Source: UBA6168 sp041741095
GTDB taxonomy: Bacteria; Bacteroidota; Bacteroidia; Chitinophagales; Saprospiraceae
Length of the DNA stretch: 64,000 nt
Reading direction: 5' to 3'
Assembly: GCA_041741095.1 (NCBI GenBank)
Contig: JBGSKQ010000065.1
Coordinates: 118,203 to 182,202, forward strand
Below are positions 16,979 through 25,175 of this stretch, piece by piece. The notes beneath the pieces are model-generated. The model was not told the origin of the DNA. It made no database searches and worked only from the letters and a program-made list of their open reading frames with translations. Both the position numbers and the translations under genes were made by a program. Numbering within the stretch: position 1 is the stretch's first letter; each line of letters begins with the position of its first letter.

Positions 16979-18037
16979 ATGATTCAATTCCGCCCATGCC
17001 ATCCTGTTTTCAGCACCATTTTTTTCGTAGTTACACTGGGTTGCCAATCCGAGGTAAAAAGCAAAGGCCAGGTTTTACAGGCGGATAAAGCAGAAATAGA
17101 GCGGGAAGCTGGCATGGTACTGATACCAAACGGCAATTTAGACATGGGGGGCGACAATGAACAGGCAGAGCCGAATGAATTTCCCAAACACAAAGTGCAA
17201 ATCCATGCTTTTTGGATGGACGAAACGGAAGTGACCAATGCCCAGTTTGCACTTTTTGTGAAAGCAACAAATTATGTTACGGTGGCAGAACGTCCAATTG
17301 ATTGGGAAAAAATGAAACAAGACTTGCCGCCCGGAACCCCAATGCCACCCGATAGCTTGCTCCAGCCTGGAGCTTTGGTTTTCCATTCAACCGATCAACC
17401 CGTAGCGCTCAACGATCCTTCCCGATGGTGGAATTGGGTGCGAGGTGCGAATTGGCGGCAACCCGAAGGCCCTGGCAGCCATATTGACGAAAGAATGGAT
17501 CACCCGGTGGTGCATGTGGCTTGGGAGGATGCGGTTGCTTATGCTGATTGGGCAGGAAAGCGGCTGCCAACAGAAGCTGAATGGGAATGGGCGGCCAGGG
17601 GCGGACAAGTGAACAAAATTTACCCCTGGGGAAACGAAAACCCCAATGAAGGAAGGCCCCGGGCCAATTTCTGGCAGGGCGTTTTCCCATACCAAAACGA
17701 AGTACAAGATGGCTATTACAGCACTGCCCCAGTGAAGAGTTTTCCGCCAAACAGATATGGCCTGTACGATATGGCGGGCAATGTTTGGGAATGGTGCGCC
17801 GATTGGTTTGATGTTGATTTTTATAAAAAAAATGAAGCGGGGCAAGCCAATACGAAAGGGCCAAAAAATGCCTACAATCCTTACCAGCCCTACCAGCAGG
17901 AGCGGGTCATGCGGGGTGGTTCATTTTTATGCAACGACGATTATTGTTCGGGCTACCGCAATGCCCGCCGCATGGGATCCAGCCCCGACACAGGATTGAA
18001 CCACACAGGTTTTCGTTGCGTCAAATCGGCAGAGTGA
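16979..18037 (+). CDS. Formylglycine-generating-enzyme family lipoprotein with catalytic Cys pair
   Basis: A 352-residue protein of the sulfatase-modifying factor family (FGE/SUMF1, C-type-lectin-like fold). A hydrophobic leader ends VTLGC, a probable lipobox, so it should be a periplasm-facing or surface lipoprotein. The FGE core starts at about residue 43 (MVLIPNGNLDMGG). DETEVTNAQFALF, RLPTEAEWEWAARGG, GLYDMAGNVWEWCADW and RVMRGGSFLC are the standard family blocks. Cys318 and Cys323 are spaced exactly like the copper-binding active-site pair of true FGE, whereas gliding/T9SS relatives such as GldK lack them. FGE converts a target Cys or Ser to formylglycine; no sulfatase is in the window. 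Confidence 0.88.
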   Translation: MIQFRPCHPVFSTIFFVVTLGCQSEVKSKGQVLQADKAEIEREAGMVLIPNGNLDMGGDNEQAEPNEFPKHKVQIHAFWMDETEVTNAQFALFVKATNYVTVAERPIDWEKMKQDLPPGTPMPPDSLLQPGALVFHSTDQPVALNDPSRWWNWVRGANWRQPEGPGSHIDERMDHPVVHVAWEDAVAYADWAGKRLPTEAEWEWAARGGQVNKIYPWGNENPNEGRPRANFWQGVFPYQNEVQDGYYSTAPVKSFPPNRYGLYDMAGNVWEWCADWFDVDFYKKNEAGQANTKGPKNAYNPYQPYQQERVMRGGSFLCNDDYCSGYRNARRMGSSPDTGLNHTGFRCVKSAE

Positions 18038-18096
18038 ACAAATAGAGTTCAATTTCTTTCAAAGATTTGATTGCGCAACATTTCTGTGGGGGCACC

Positions 18097-18154
18097 AAAG
18101 TACTGCTGAATTTATTCGGCGAAAGGAAACGCCGAATTTATTCGATGGTACTTT
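18097..18154. repeat. Imperfect long stem-loop
   Basis: Arms of 25 nt begin AAAGTAC and end GTACTTT, and meet at ATTCGGCG-aaaggaaa-CGCCGAAT, with about six mismatches. It lies 60 bp after the FGE gene and could be its terminator, although no T-run follows. Confidence 0.5.
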
Positions 18155-18237
18155 AACGCAGCGCCATTTTTACATAACCAGTGTTAAACCGAGTTTAAAT
18201 TTTTCTGGAATGTGATATATTGTAATAGATTCTATAA

Positions 18238-18265
18238 TTGTTGTTTGAAAAAGAAAATACATTTG
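18238..18265 (+). promoter_or_regulatory. Promoter of the giant repeat protein
   Basis: TTG at 18238-18240 and TACATTTG at 18258-18265, with 17 nt between, fit the Bacteroidota promoter. The predicted start near 18272 gives a leader of about 225 nt before the ATG at 18499. Apart from this and the stem-loop, I see nothing else in 18038-18498. Confidence 0.6.
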
Positions 18266-18498
18266 CACTGCTGCTCAACATAACTGGTCTTGACCATCTG
18301 GTTTCTTTCAAATTTCCCAATCCGATTTTACTTACCACTACGGCTACAATTGTTCGCCATTGATTGCCGCCGTGTTTTCCATTGAGAGGCTACACGTATC
18401 ATTACTTGAAAAGAATTTTTCAGCCATTCTGCGCCTTTGAAACAGGAGTTCTGCCTGCTTTACTTGGACGGTGGTGGTTCATCAATAAAACCCATTTT

Positions 18499-21400
18499 AT
18501 GAAACTGTTTACTTTCTTCTTCGTGCTCTTTCTTTCGCCGTTTTTCCTAACGGTAAGCAACTCTCCGCAGACTTTGCCTTTTTTCCAAGATTGGTCAAAC
18601 ATAGGTATGATCACGGCGAACGACGATTGGGCGGGCGTACCTGGTATCCTCGGCTACAGTGGCGATGGCCTGGCTACGGGGACCGGGGCCGATCCACAAT
18701 TGGTAGTTGCCGACGGCACAAGCACACCGGTGGATGTAAATGCCAACCAAACCAATCCGAACACCTTCACGACGGGCGGGGTCACCGAATTTCACATTAC
18801 TGATCCGGTGGTGGCTTTAGCGGGTTCAGGCACAGCGAAGGCTCCATTTATCTTGATCCACCTGAATACTACAGGCTCATCCAATATCAATGTTTCCTAT
18901 AATTTAAGGGACATTGACGGCTCAACGGATAATGCCGTTCAACCGGTAGCTTTGCAATACCGGGTGGGCAATACGGGGGATTTCACCAACCTGCCCGCAG
19001 GATTTGTAGCGGATGCCACCAGCGGGCCAAGTTTGGCTACTTTGGTGACACCTGTCAGCGTGACTTTGCCAGCGGCAGCGGACAATCAGCCAGAAGTTCA
19101 TGTTAGGATCATAACCACTGATGCTACTGGCAACGACGAATGGGTCGGTATTGATGATATTTCAATAATGGGTGGCATGGTGGCTTCCTGTATGATCTCA
19201 AGCGTGACAACATCCAATATTTCTGCTTGTGATGACAACGGGACGCCAGACCCTTCTGACGACTTTTTCACCGCCGATGTAACAGTGGCGTTTAGCAATG
19301 CTCCTGCTACTGGAATGCTTAACCTGACAGGTGATGGTTCGGCCACTGTCTCCGTAGTTGGATTGACAAACCCACATACTTTTATCGGCGTAGAGATGTC
19401 AGCCGATGGTACGGATATAGACTTGACTGCACAATTTTCAAATGAACCAACCTGTACCTTCACTAATTCAATGGCAGGTACAGCCCCATCTTCTTGTTCC
19501 ATTGCCGTTCCGGATTGTGATATTTCCGCAATATCCGTCGGCAATATTTCTGCCTGTAACGATGACGGGACGGCAGATCCTTCCGATGACTTTTTCACAG
19601 CGGATGTCACCGTTTTTTATAGCAATCCACCGCTTACAGGAACGCTAATTTTATCTGGCGATGGCGATGCTTCCACAACGGTTGGTCCTCTATCCACGCA
19701 GCACACCTTCACCAATGTGATGATGAGCGCCGATGGCACTCCTATTTCACTTCACGCCGAATTTTCCGACAACATCGATTGTGTGTTGACCAACAATAAT
19801 GCTGGAACAGCCCCGGCAGCCTGCTCAATGGCTCCAGCCTGTGATATTACCAATTTGACTGTTACCAATATTTCTACTTGTAATGATAATGGGACGCCAT
19901 TTCCTGGCGATGACTTTTTCACTGCCGATGTAACCGTGACTTTTGTAAACCCACCTGCTACTGGTACGCTTGAGCTGACTGAAGCAGGTACCGCTTCGGT
20001 CGGCGTCGGTATGTTGGATGGGCCGACCTCCCATACTTTTGTGGGTGTCGTAATGTTAACGGATGGGCTCCCTATCAACCTGATGGCCAACTTTTCAGCA
20101 GATCCAGCCTGTGAATATTACGAAGGAGAAATTGCCTTCAAACCAGACCCTTGCTCCTGCGGGCCAGTCATCAACGAAGTGGACTACGACCAACCTGGCA
20201 CCGACCATGCTGAATTCATTGAACTTTATAATCCTTGCCCCAATACGATTAACCTGGATGATTACACCGTTGAACTGGTGAATGGAACAAACGGCCTACC
20301 ATACCAAACCATCCAATTGCCCAATGTCAACCTTGCGGCAGGTGAGTATTATGTCATTTGTTTAAATGATGTCACTACACCAAACTGCGATTTAGAAGCA
20401 ATTACATCCATACAGAATGGCGCACCCGATGCTGTCTCCCTCGTTTATAATAACCTGGGGCAAGTGGACGGCATGAGTTATGAGGGCGATATCGCAGGCG
20501 TCACGGAAGGCGAGGCCGATTTGCTAAATGATGATGGTTCGGCAGAAGCATTGGGTCTTTCCCGCTTCCCGAACGGTGTGGATACGGATTGGAACAACGA
20601 CGACTTCAGCCTGCGCTGCACCACTCCTGGCGTGGCCAACAGCAGCTCTACGACGAATTGCTTGAATTGTGGCATCACTTCCATTTCTGTGAGCAATATT
20701 TCAGCCTGCAACGACAACGGAACCCCTTCCACTTCCGATGACACCTTCACGGCAGACGTTACGGTTGTTTTCAGTCAAAGGCCCAATACTGGCACACTCA
20801 ACCTGACGGGCGATGCGACCGCCTCTGTTAACGCATCTGGCCTGTCTTCCCCGCACACTTTTACAGGTGTAACGATGAGTGCCGACGGCTCGGCTATTTC
20901 ATTGACCGTCACCTTCAGCGCTTTACCAACTTGTACTTTGTCAAATACAAACGCTGGAACTGCACCGGCTGAATGTTCTGTAACTCCACCTTGCAATATT
21001 TCAGACATAACGGTGAGCAATATTTCAGCTTGCGACAACAATGGCACCCCTGACCCTGGCGACGACGTATTTACTGCCAATGTAACGGTTGTTTTTGCAA
21101 ACCCACCTGCTACGGGGACGCTCAATCTTTCAGGAGACGGTATGGCCTCTTTTAATGCCGCCCTTTTGGTTGGTACTTCGCACACTTTTATTGGAGTGGT
21201 AATGCCTTCCGATGGCTCGGCCATTTCGCTCACAGCGACTTTTAGCGCTTCGCCAACCTGTACCTTGACCGTCCCCAATGCTGGAACGGCGCCGACGGCT
21301 TGCTCCATGGCACCTGCTTGCAGCATTACCAACATTTCAATCAGCAACGCTTCCTCCTGCAACAGTCAGGGAACAGGCAATCCTGCCGATGATACGTTTA

Positions 21401-23931
21401 CTGCCAATGTAACTGTCACTTTCGCAAACCCACCTGTCAGCGGTACACTCAATCTGACTGGCGATGGAATGGCCTCTGTTTCGGTGGTAGGTTTGACCAG
21501 CCCGCATACGTTTACAGGCGTGACCATGTCAGCCGATGGCTCGGCCATTGGCCTGACGGCTACCTTTTCCGCTGACAATGCCTGTTCATTAACCAACAAC
21601 AATGTGGGTTTGGCTCCTATGCCTTGCTCGCAATGCAGCATTACAAGTTTGGTTTTGGGCAATGTTTCTTCCTGCAACGACAATGGCACGGTTGATCCAA
21701 ACGATGATACTTTCACAGCCAATGTGACCGTGAATTTTGTCAATCCACCATTCCCTGGCACGATTGTCCTTTCAGGCGATGCCAATGCGGTGGTGGCTGT
21801 TGGAAACGGTGCTTCACAGCATATTTTAGGCGGTGTAGTATTCAGTGCGGACGGTGGGCCCATCAGCCTGACAGCGGCTTTTCAGGAAAACCCATCCTGC
21901 ACGTTTACCAATACAAACCTGGGCACTGCGCCAGCTTCTTGTTCGCCCTGCAACATCAGTGGTATCGTGTTGAGCGATATGACCTCCTGCAACGACAATG
22001 GCACCGCACACCCAGGCGATGATTATTTCACGGCAGATGTGACGGTCAATTTCCAAAATCCACCCTCTACTGGGGTTTTGTCACTCAACGGCGATGGCCT
22101 CGGAGTTGTCTCGGTGGCAGGGCTTGGCACTTCCTATACTTTTCAAAATGTGCAAATGAGCGCCGATGGAAGCGCCATCAGCCTGTCGGCGGTTTTTTCT
22201 GCCAATCCTACTTGCACGTTTAGCAATAGCAACCTTGGCACAGCACCAACATCCTGCTCGCCCTGCGGCATTGAAAGCATCACAGTAAGCAACTTTTCCG
22301 CTTGCGACAACCAGTTTACCCTCGATCCTGATGACGATATCTTTTTTGCCAATGTGACGGTGAATTATTTCCAAGCCCCCGGTTCAGGTTCGCTGAGCGT
22401 CAGTGGTGATGCCATTGCCTCGACCAATAGTTTTGGGCCAAATTCATTTACTTTCGTTGGGCTTCCTTTTAGCGCCGACGGTACACCCATCACCTTAACC
22501 GCCTCATTTTCAGCTAATCCTGCTTGCACTTTGACTACGACGCTTGGCCTTGCTCCAAACAACTGTTCGGGCGATTGTTTCCTTGAAATCACCGATATTA
22601 TTGTTGAAAACCAAAGCTGCCCCGGCGCTGCGGACGGGAGTATCACCATTTTGGCCAACAGCTCGATTGGACAGTTGGGCTACTCTATTGATGGCGGGGC
22701 CAATTTCATCTTGCAAAATCACTTCGAACAACTTGCACCTGGGACCTATCCTATTTTGGTGCAAATATTCGGCGATCCTACTTGCAGTGATACGGGAGTG
22801 GCCACGGTGCTACCTGCTTCGCCATCCGAACTGCATACCTGGTACAAGGATTTGGACAACGATTTCTATTCGGATGGCGTGACCGTCATGGATTGCGAAC
22901 AACCCCTTGGCTACAAACTGGCCGCTTCCTTACTCGGTCTGAACAATGATTGCAACGATAATGATCCGCTCCAGTTCCCAAGCCAAATTTGGTATAAAGA
23001 CACCGACGGCGATGGCTATTCCAATGGTGCCACATTGGTACAGTGCTCAAAACCAGTGGGTTACGAAGCCGCTTCGGAACTTTCGGGAATCAGCGGTGAC
23101 TGCAACGACAACAATGCCGCCATCCATCCAAATGCTCCAGAACTGTGCAACGGCATAGACGACAACTGTAACGGCATGGTGGACGAAAATGGCACTGGCG
23201 GCTTGACCTACAACGGTAACGTGGTCTTCACCACACAGGCTCAAGTCAACGCTTTTTCCGCTTGCTACTCCGTCATTAATGGAAATCTTTCCATCCAAAA
23301 TGCGGGCATTACCAACCTGGCCAATTTGATCAACCTTCAATCGGTGACAGGCAACGTGACCATCAAGCTTACGTCCCTGACCAGCATGGCTGGGCTGGAT
23401 GGCCTGACCAACATTGGCGGCACTTTGTACATTGCCCTCAACAGCAAGCTGGCAACTTTGGACGGCTTGGATGCTTTGGCTACGGTCGGTGGCAACCTCC
23501 AGATTTTCAGCAACCTCAAATTGGCTGATTGTTGCGCAATTTATGACTTGATAAACGGCAATGGGGTAGGGGGCAACATCTCCATTTTCAGCAACAAAAC
23601 AGGCTGCGACAATGTGGGGCAAATCAACACCAACTGCGCCAACAACAACCTGATAGCACCGCCTGCCGGGCATGTTGAAAACACTATTCAGCAAAGCGTG
23701 GAAGTGTTCCCAAATCCTGCATCCGACATGTTGAACATCCGTGCGGTACAGGCTTTTGAGGCTGCCCATGTAAGGCTGTTCGACTTGCAAGGCCGCCTTG
23801 TTTTACAAATGAAAATGAACGGCGGAATGCCGCTTGTGCAAATTCAAACTTCCAACCTGCCAAAAGGAGCATATATGCTGCAAGTGCTGGTGGACGGTGA
23901 AAACTTTGCCCAGCGGGTGATTGTAGAATAA
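18499..23931 (+). CDS. Giant multi-repeat T9SS cell-surface protein with lamin-tail domain
   Basis: A 1,810-residue exported protein. The start is set at the ATG that opens a signal peptide (residues 1-~20); a longer frame from 18364 would add 45 residues without leader features. After an N-terminal ~225-residue beta domain come nine copies of a ~105-residue module. Each opens with Cys, then NISAC, a DDxFTADV strand, TGTLxLxGDG, a HTF strand, SADGxxI and a closing Cys-rich strand. A lamin-tail domain (NEVDYDQPGTDHAEFIELYNP) separates modules 3 and 4. Then follow an SprB-like repeat, two MopE-like Asp/Cys-rich segments (DLDNDFYSDG, CNGIDDNCNG), a receptor-L/leucine-rich stretch and a T9SS type A sorting domain (VFPNPASD). 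Probably an adhesin or matrix protein. Confidence 0.88.
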   Translation: MKLFTFFFVLFLSPFFLTVSNSPQTLPFFQDWSNIGMITANDDWAGVPGILGYSGDGLATGTGADPQLVVADGTSTPVDVNANQTNPNTFTTGGVTEFHITDPVVALAGSGTAKAPFILIHLNTTGSSNINVSYNLRDIDGSTDNAVQPVALQYRVGNTGDFTNLPAGFVADATSGPSLATLVTPVSVTLPAAADNQPEVHVRIITTDATGNDEWVGIDDISIMGGMVASCMISSVTTSNISACDDNGTPDPSDDFFTADVTVAFSNAPATGMLNLTGDGSATVSVVGLTNPHTFIGVEMSADGTDIDLTAQFSNEPTCTFTNSMAGTAPSSCSIAVPDCDISAISVGNISACNDDGTADPSDDFFTADVTVFYSNPPLTGTLILSGDGDASTTVGPLSTQHTFTNVMMSADGTPISLHAEFSDNIDCVLTNNNAGTAPAACSMAPACDITNLTVTNISTCNDNGTPFPGDDFFTADVTVTFVNPPATGTLELTEAGTASVGVGMLDGPTSHTFVGVVMLTDGLPINLMANFSADPACEYYEGEIAFKPDPCSCGPVINEVDYDQPGTDHAEFIELYNPCPNTINLDDYTVELVNGTNGLPYQTIQLPNVNLAAGEYYVICLNDVTTPNCDLEAITSIQNGAPDAVSLVYNNLGQVDGMSYEGDIAGVTEGEADLLNDDGSAEALGLSRFPNGVDTDWNNDDFSLRCTTPGVANSSSTTNCLNCGITSISVSNISACNDNGTPSTSDDTFTADVTVVFSQRPNTGTLNLTGDATASVNASGLSSPHTFTGVTMSADGSAISLTVTFSALPTCTLSNTNAGTAPAECSVTPPCNISDITVSNISACDNNGTPDPGDDVFTANVTVVFANPPATGTLNLSGDGMASFNAALLVGTSHTFIGVVMPSDGSAISLTATFSASPTCTLTVPNAGTAPTACSMAPACSITNISISNASSCNSQGTGNPADDTFTANVTVTFANPPVSGTLNLTGDGMASVSVVGLTSPHTFTGVTMSADGSAIGLTATFSADNACSLTNNNVGLAPMPCSQCSITSLVLGNVSSCNDNGTVDPNDDTFTANVTVNFVNPPFPGTIVLSGDANAVVAVGNGASQHILGGVVFSADGGPISLTAAFQENPSCTFTNTNLGTAPASCSPCNISGIVLSDMTSCNDNGTAHPGDDYFTADVTVNFQNPPSTGVLSLNGDGLGVVSVAGLGTSYTFQNVQMSADGSAISLSAVFSANPTCTFSNSNLGTAPTSCSPCGIESITVSNFSACDNQFTLDPDDDIFFANVTVNYFQAPGSGSLSVSGDAIASTNSFGPNSFTFVGLPFSADGTPITLTASFSANPACTLTTTLGLAPNNCSGDCFLEITDIIVENQSCPGAADGSITILANSSIGQLGYSIDGGANFILQNHFEQLAPGTYPILVQIFGDPTCSDTGVATVLPASPSELHTWYKDLDNDFYSDGVTVMDCEQPLGYKLAASLLGLNNDCNDNDPLQFPSQIWYKDTDGDGYSNGATLVQCSKPVGYEAASELSGISGDCNDNNAAIHPNAPELCNGIDDNCNGMVDENGTGGLTYNGNVVFTTQAQVNAFSACYSVINGNLSIQNAGITNLANLINLQSVTGNVTIKLTSLTSMAGLDGLTNIGGTLYIALNSKLATLDGLDALATVGGNLQIFSNLKLADCCAIYDLINGNGVGGNISIFSNKTGCDNVGQINTNCANNNLIAPPAGHVENTIQQSVEVFPNPASDMLNIRAVQAFEAAHVRLFDLQGRLVLQMKMNGGMPLVQIQTSNLPKGAYMLQVLVDGENFAQRVIVE
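19189..20119 (+). repeat. Module array, copies 1-3, within the giant protein
   Basis: Three in-frame ~310-bp modules, each starting at a Cys codon followed by an NISAC-like segment and ending in an AGTAP/AGTAPxxCS-like strand. They are protein-level repeats diverged at DNA level. Confidence 0.75.
20671..22575 (+). repeat. Module array, copies 4-9, within the giant protein
   Basis: Six further ~315-bp modules of the same type after the lamin-tail domain. The last is the most diverged, with NFSACDNQF instead of NISACNDNG. Confidence 0.75.
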
Positions 23932-23980
23932 GCGCCGATTCTATAGCTCACGCAACCAAATTTTGCGTGTGGTTAATAAA

Positions 23981-24035
23981 GTTGATAAGGGTTGATAACA
24001 AGTTGATAACAGGTTGATAATCAACCCTTATCAAC
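23981..24035. repeat. GTTGATAA direct repeats inside a 16-bp inverted repeat
   Basis: Four GTTGATAA units occur at 11-12 bp spacing. The first 16 nt (GTTGATAAGGGTTGAT) are perfectly complementary to 24020-24035, so the stretch can fold as a stem-loop. It follows the giant gene and may end its transcript. Of the 306 bp up to the next ATG, this and the hairpin at 24104 are the only structure I see. Confidence 0.65.
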
Positions 24036-24103
24036 CTCATAAACCCTCATCAACCATGTCGGGAGCTTGACAGCCCGCAGTATAATTGTTCACATAATTT
24101 TTA

Positions 24104-24136
24104 AAGCCCCGTCCCATTCAATTGGGACGGGGCTTT
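24104..24136 (+). terminator. Hairpin terminator, third copy of the AGCCCCGTCCC family
   Basis: AAGCCCCGTCCC / GGGACGGGGCTT with loop ATTCAATT, then TTTT. The left arm and loop start are identical to the tRNA-Asn terminators at 16511 and 16914, although no tRNA is present here. Confidence 0.75.
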
Positions 24137-24237
24137 TGTATTTTTTTATCTTCGCCCCCGTTTTAAAAAATACCCGGATAAATGGGCGCAAACAGCACCC
24201 AGCTATTCAGCTAACATTCAAACCATCTAATTCACCT

Positions 24238-25161
24238 ATGAGCTTATTGACAGTTGGCACCGTAGCTTTCGACGACATAGAAACCCCGATGGGCAAAGCC
24301 GATAAAATCGTCGGCGGAGCTTGCACCTACATCTCGCTGGCCGCTTCCTATTTTGTGAAAAATATCAACCTCGTCTCTGTCATCGGCGACGATTTCCCGC
24401 AAGAGACCCTGGATTTGCTCAAATCAAAAGGCGTGAGCCTGGAGGGCCTGCAAGTGAAAGAAGGCGAAAAATCCTTCTTCTGGGCTGGCAAATACCACGA
24501 CGACCTCAACAGCCGGGACACCCTCGACACCCAGCTCAACGTGCTGGCCGATTTTGACCCTGTGCTGCCCCCCAGCTACCAGGACAGCGAATTTGTCATG
24601 CTCGGCAACCTCACCCCGGCCGTGCAAATGAGGGTCATCGAGCAAATGAACGGTAAGCCCCGTTTCATCGCCATGGACACCATGAACTTCTGGATGGACA
24701 TTGCGCTGGATGGCCTGAAAGCTGTTTTGAAAAAGGTGGATTGCCTGGTGGTCAACGACGAGGAGGCCAAACAATTGAGCGGTGAACGTTCATTGGTAAA
24801 AGCCGCCGATAAAATTATGGCGATGGGGCCAAAATACCTCGTCATCAAGAAAGGTGAGCATGGTGCCCTGTTGTTTTACGACGACAATATCTTTTTTGCC
24901 CCGGCCCTGCCTTTGGCGGAAGTCTTCGACCCAACAGGTGCAGGCGACACCTTTGCGGGCGGCTTTATCGGCTACCTAGCCCAATCCGGCGATTTGACTT
25001 TTGAAAACATGAAGCGGGCGGTCATTTTCGGCTCGGCTATGGCCTCGTTTTGTGTGGAAAAATTCGGCATCGAGCGTTTGAAGAACCTCTCCCACATGGA
25101 AATTAAGGAGCGGGTTTCCAAGTTTGTTGACTTGGTAAATTTTGATGCCCAGCTTGCCTGA
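24238..25161 (+). CDS. PfkB-family carbohydrate kinase
   Basis: A 307-residue ribokinase/PfkB fold sugar or nucleoside kinase, cytoplasmic. The start is the ATG beginning MSLLTVGTVAFDD, the family's usual first strand; upstream in-frame sequence crosses a terminator. Motifs seen are IVGGACTYISLAA, the substrate-loop region, DTMNFWMD mid-protein, VVNDEEAKQLSG, and the signature DPTGAGDTFAGGF near residue 232, where the Asp is the catalytic base and GAGD the anion hole. The substrate cannot be assigned. It is convergent with the Wzz-like gene 14 bp downstream. Confidence 0.9.
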   Translation: MSLLTVGTVAFDDIETPMGKADKIVGGACTYISLAASYFVKNINLVSVIGDDFPQETLDLLKSKGVSLEGLQVKEGEKSFFWAGKYHDDLNSRDTLDTQLNVLADFDPVLPPSYQDSEFVMLGNLTPAVQMRVIEQMNGKPRFIAMDTMNFWMDIALDGLKAVLKKVDCLVVNDEEAKQLSGERSLVKAADKIMAMGPKYLVIKKGEHGALLFYDDNIFFAPALPLAEVFDPTGAGDTFAGGFIGYLAQSGDLTFENMKRAVIFGSAMASFCVEKFGIERLKNLSHMEIKERVSKFVDLVNFDAQLA

Positions 25162-25175
25162 CAACGCTTTGCCAC

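Noticed and set aside
19189..22575. A CRISPR array (regular ~310-bp repeats)
   Set aside because: The repeats are in frame and conserved at protein level within one long coding sequence; the unit is far too long and no spacers exist.
23981..24035. An origin with DnaA-box-like iterons (TTATCAAC)
   Set aside because: The unit differs from the DnaA box TTATCCACA at key bases and no replication genes are nearby.
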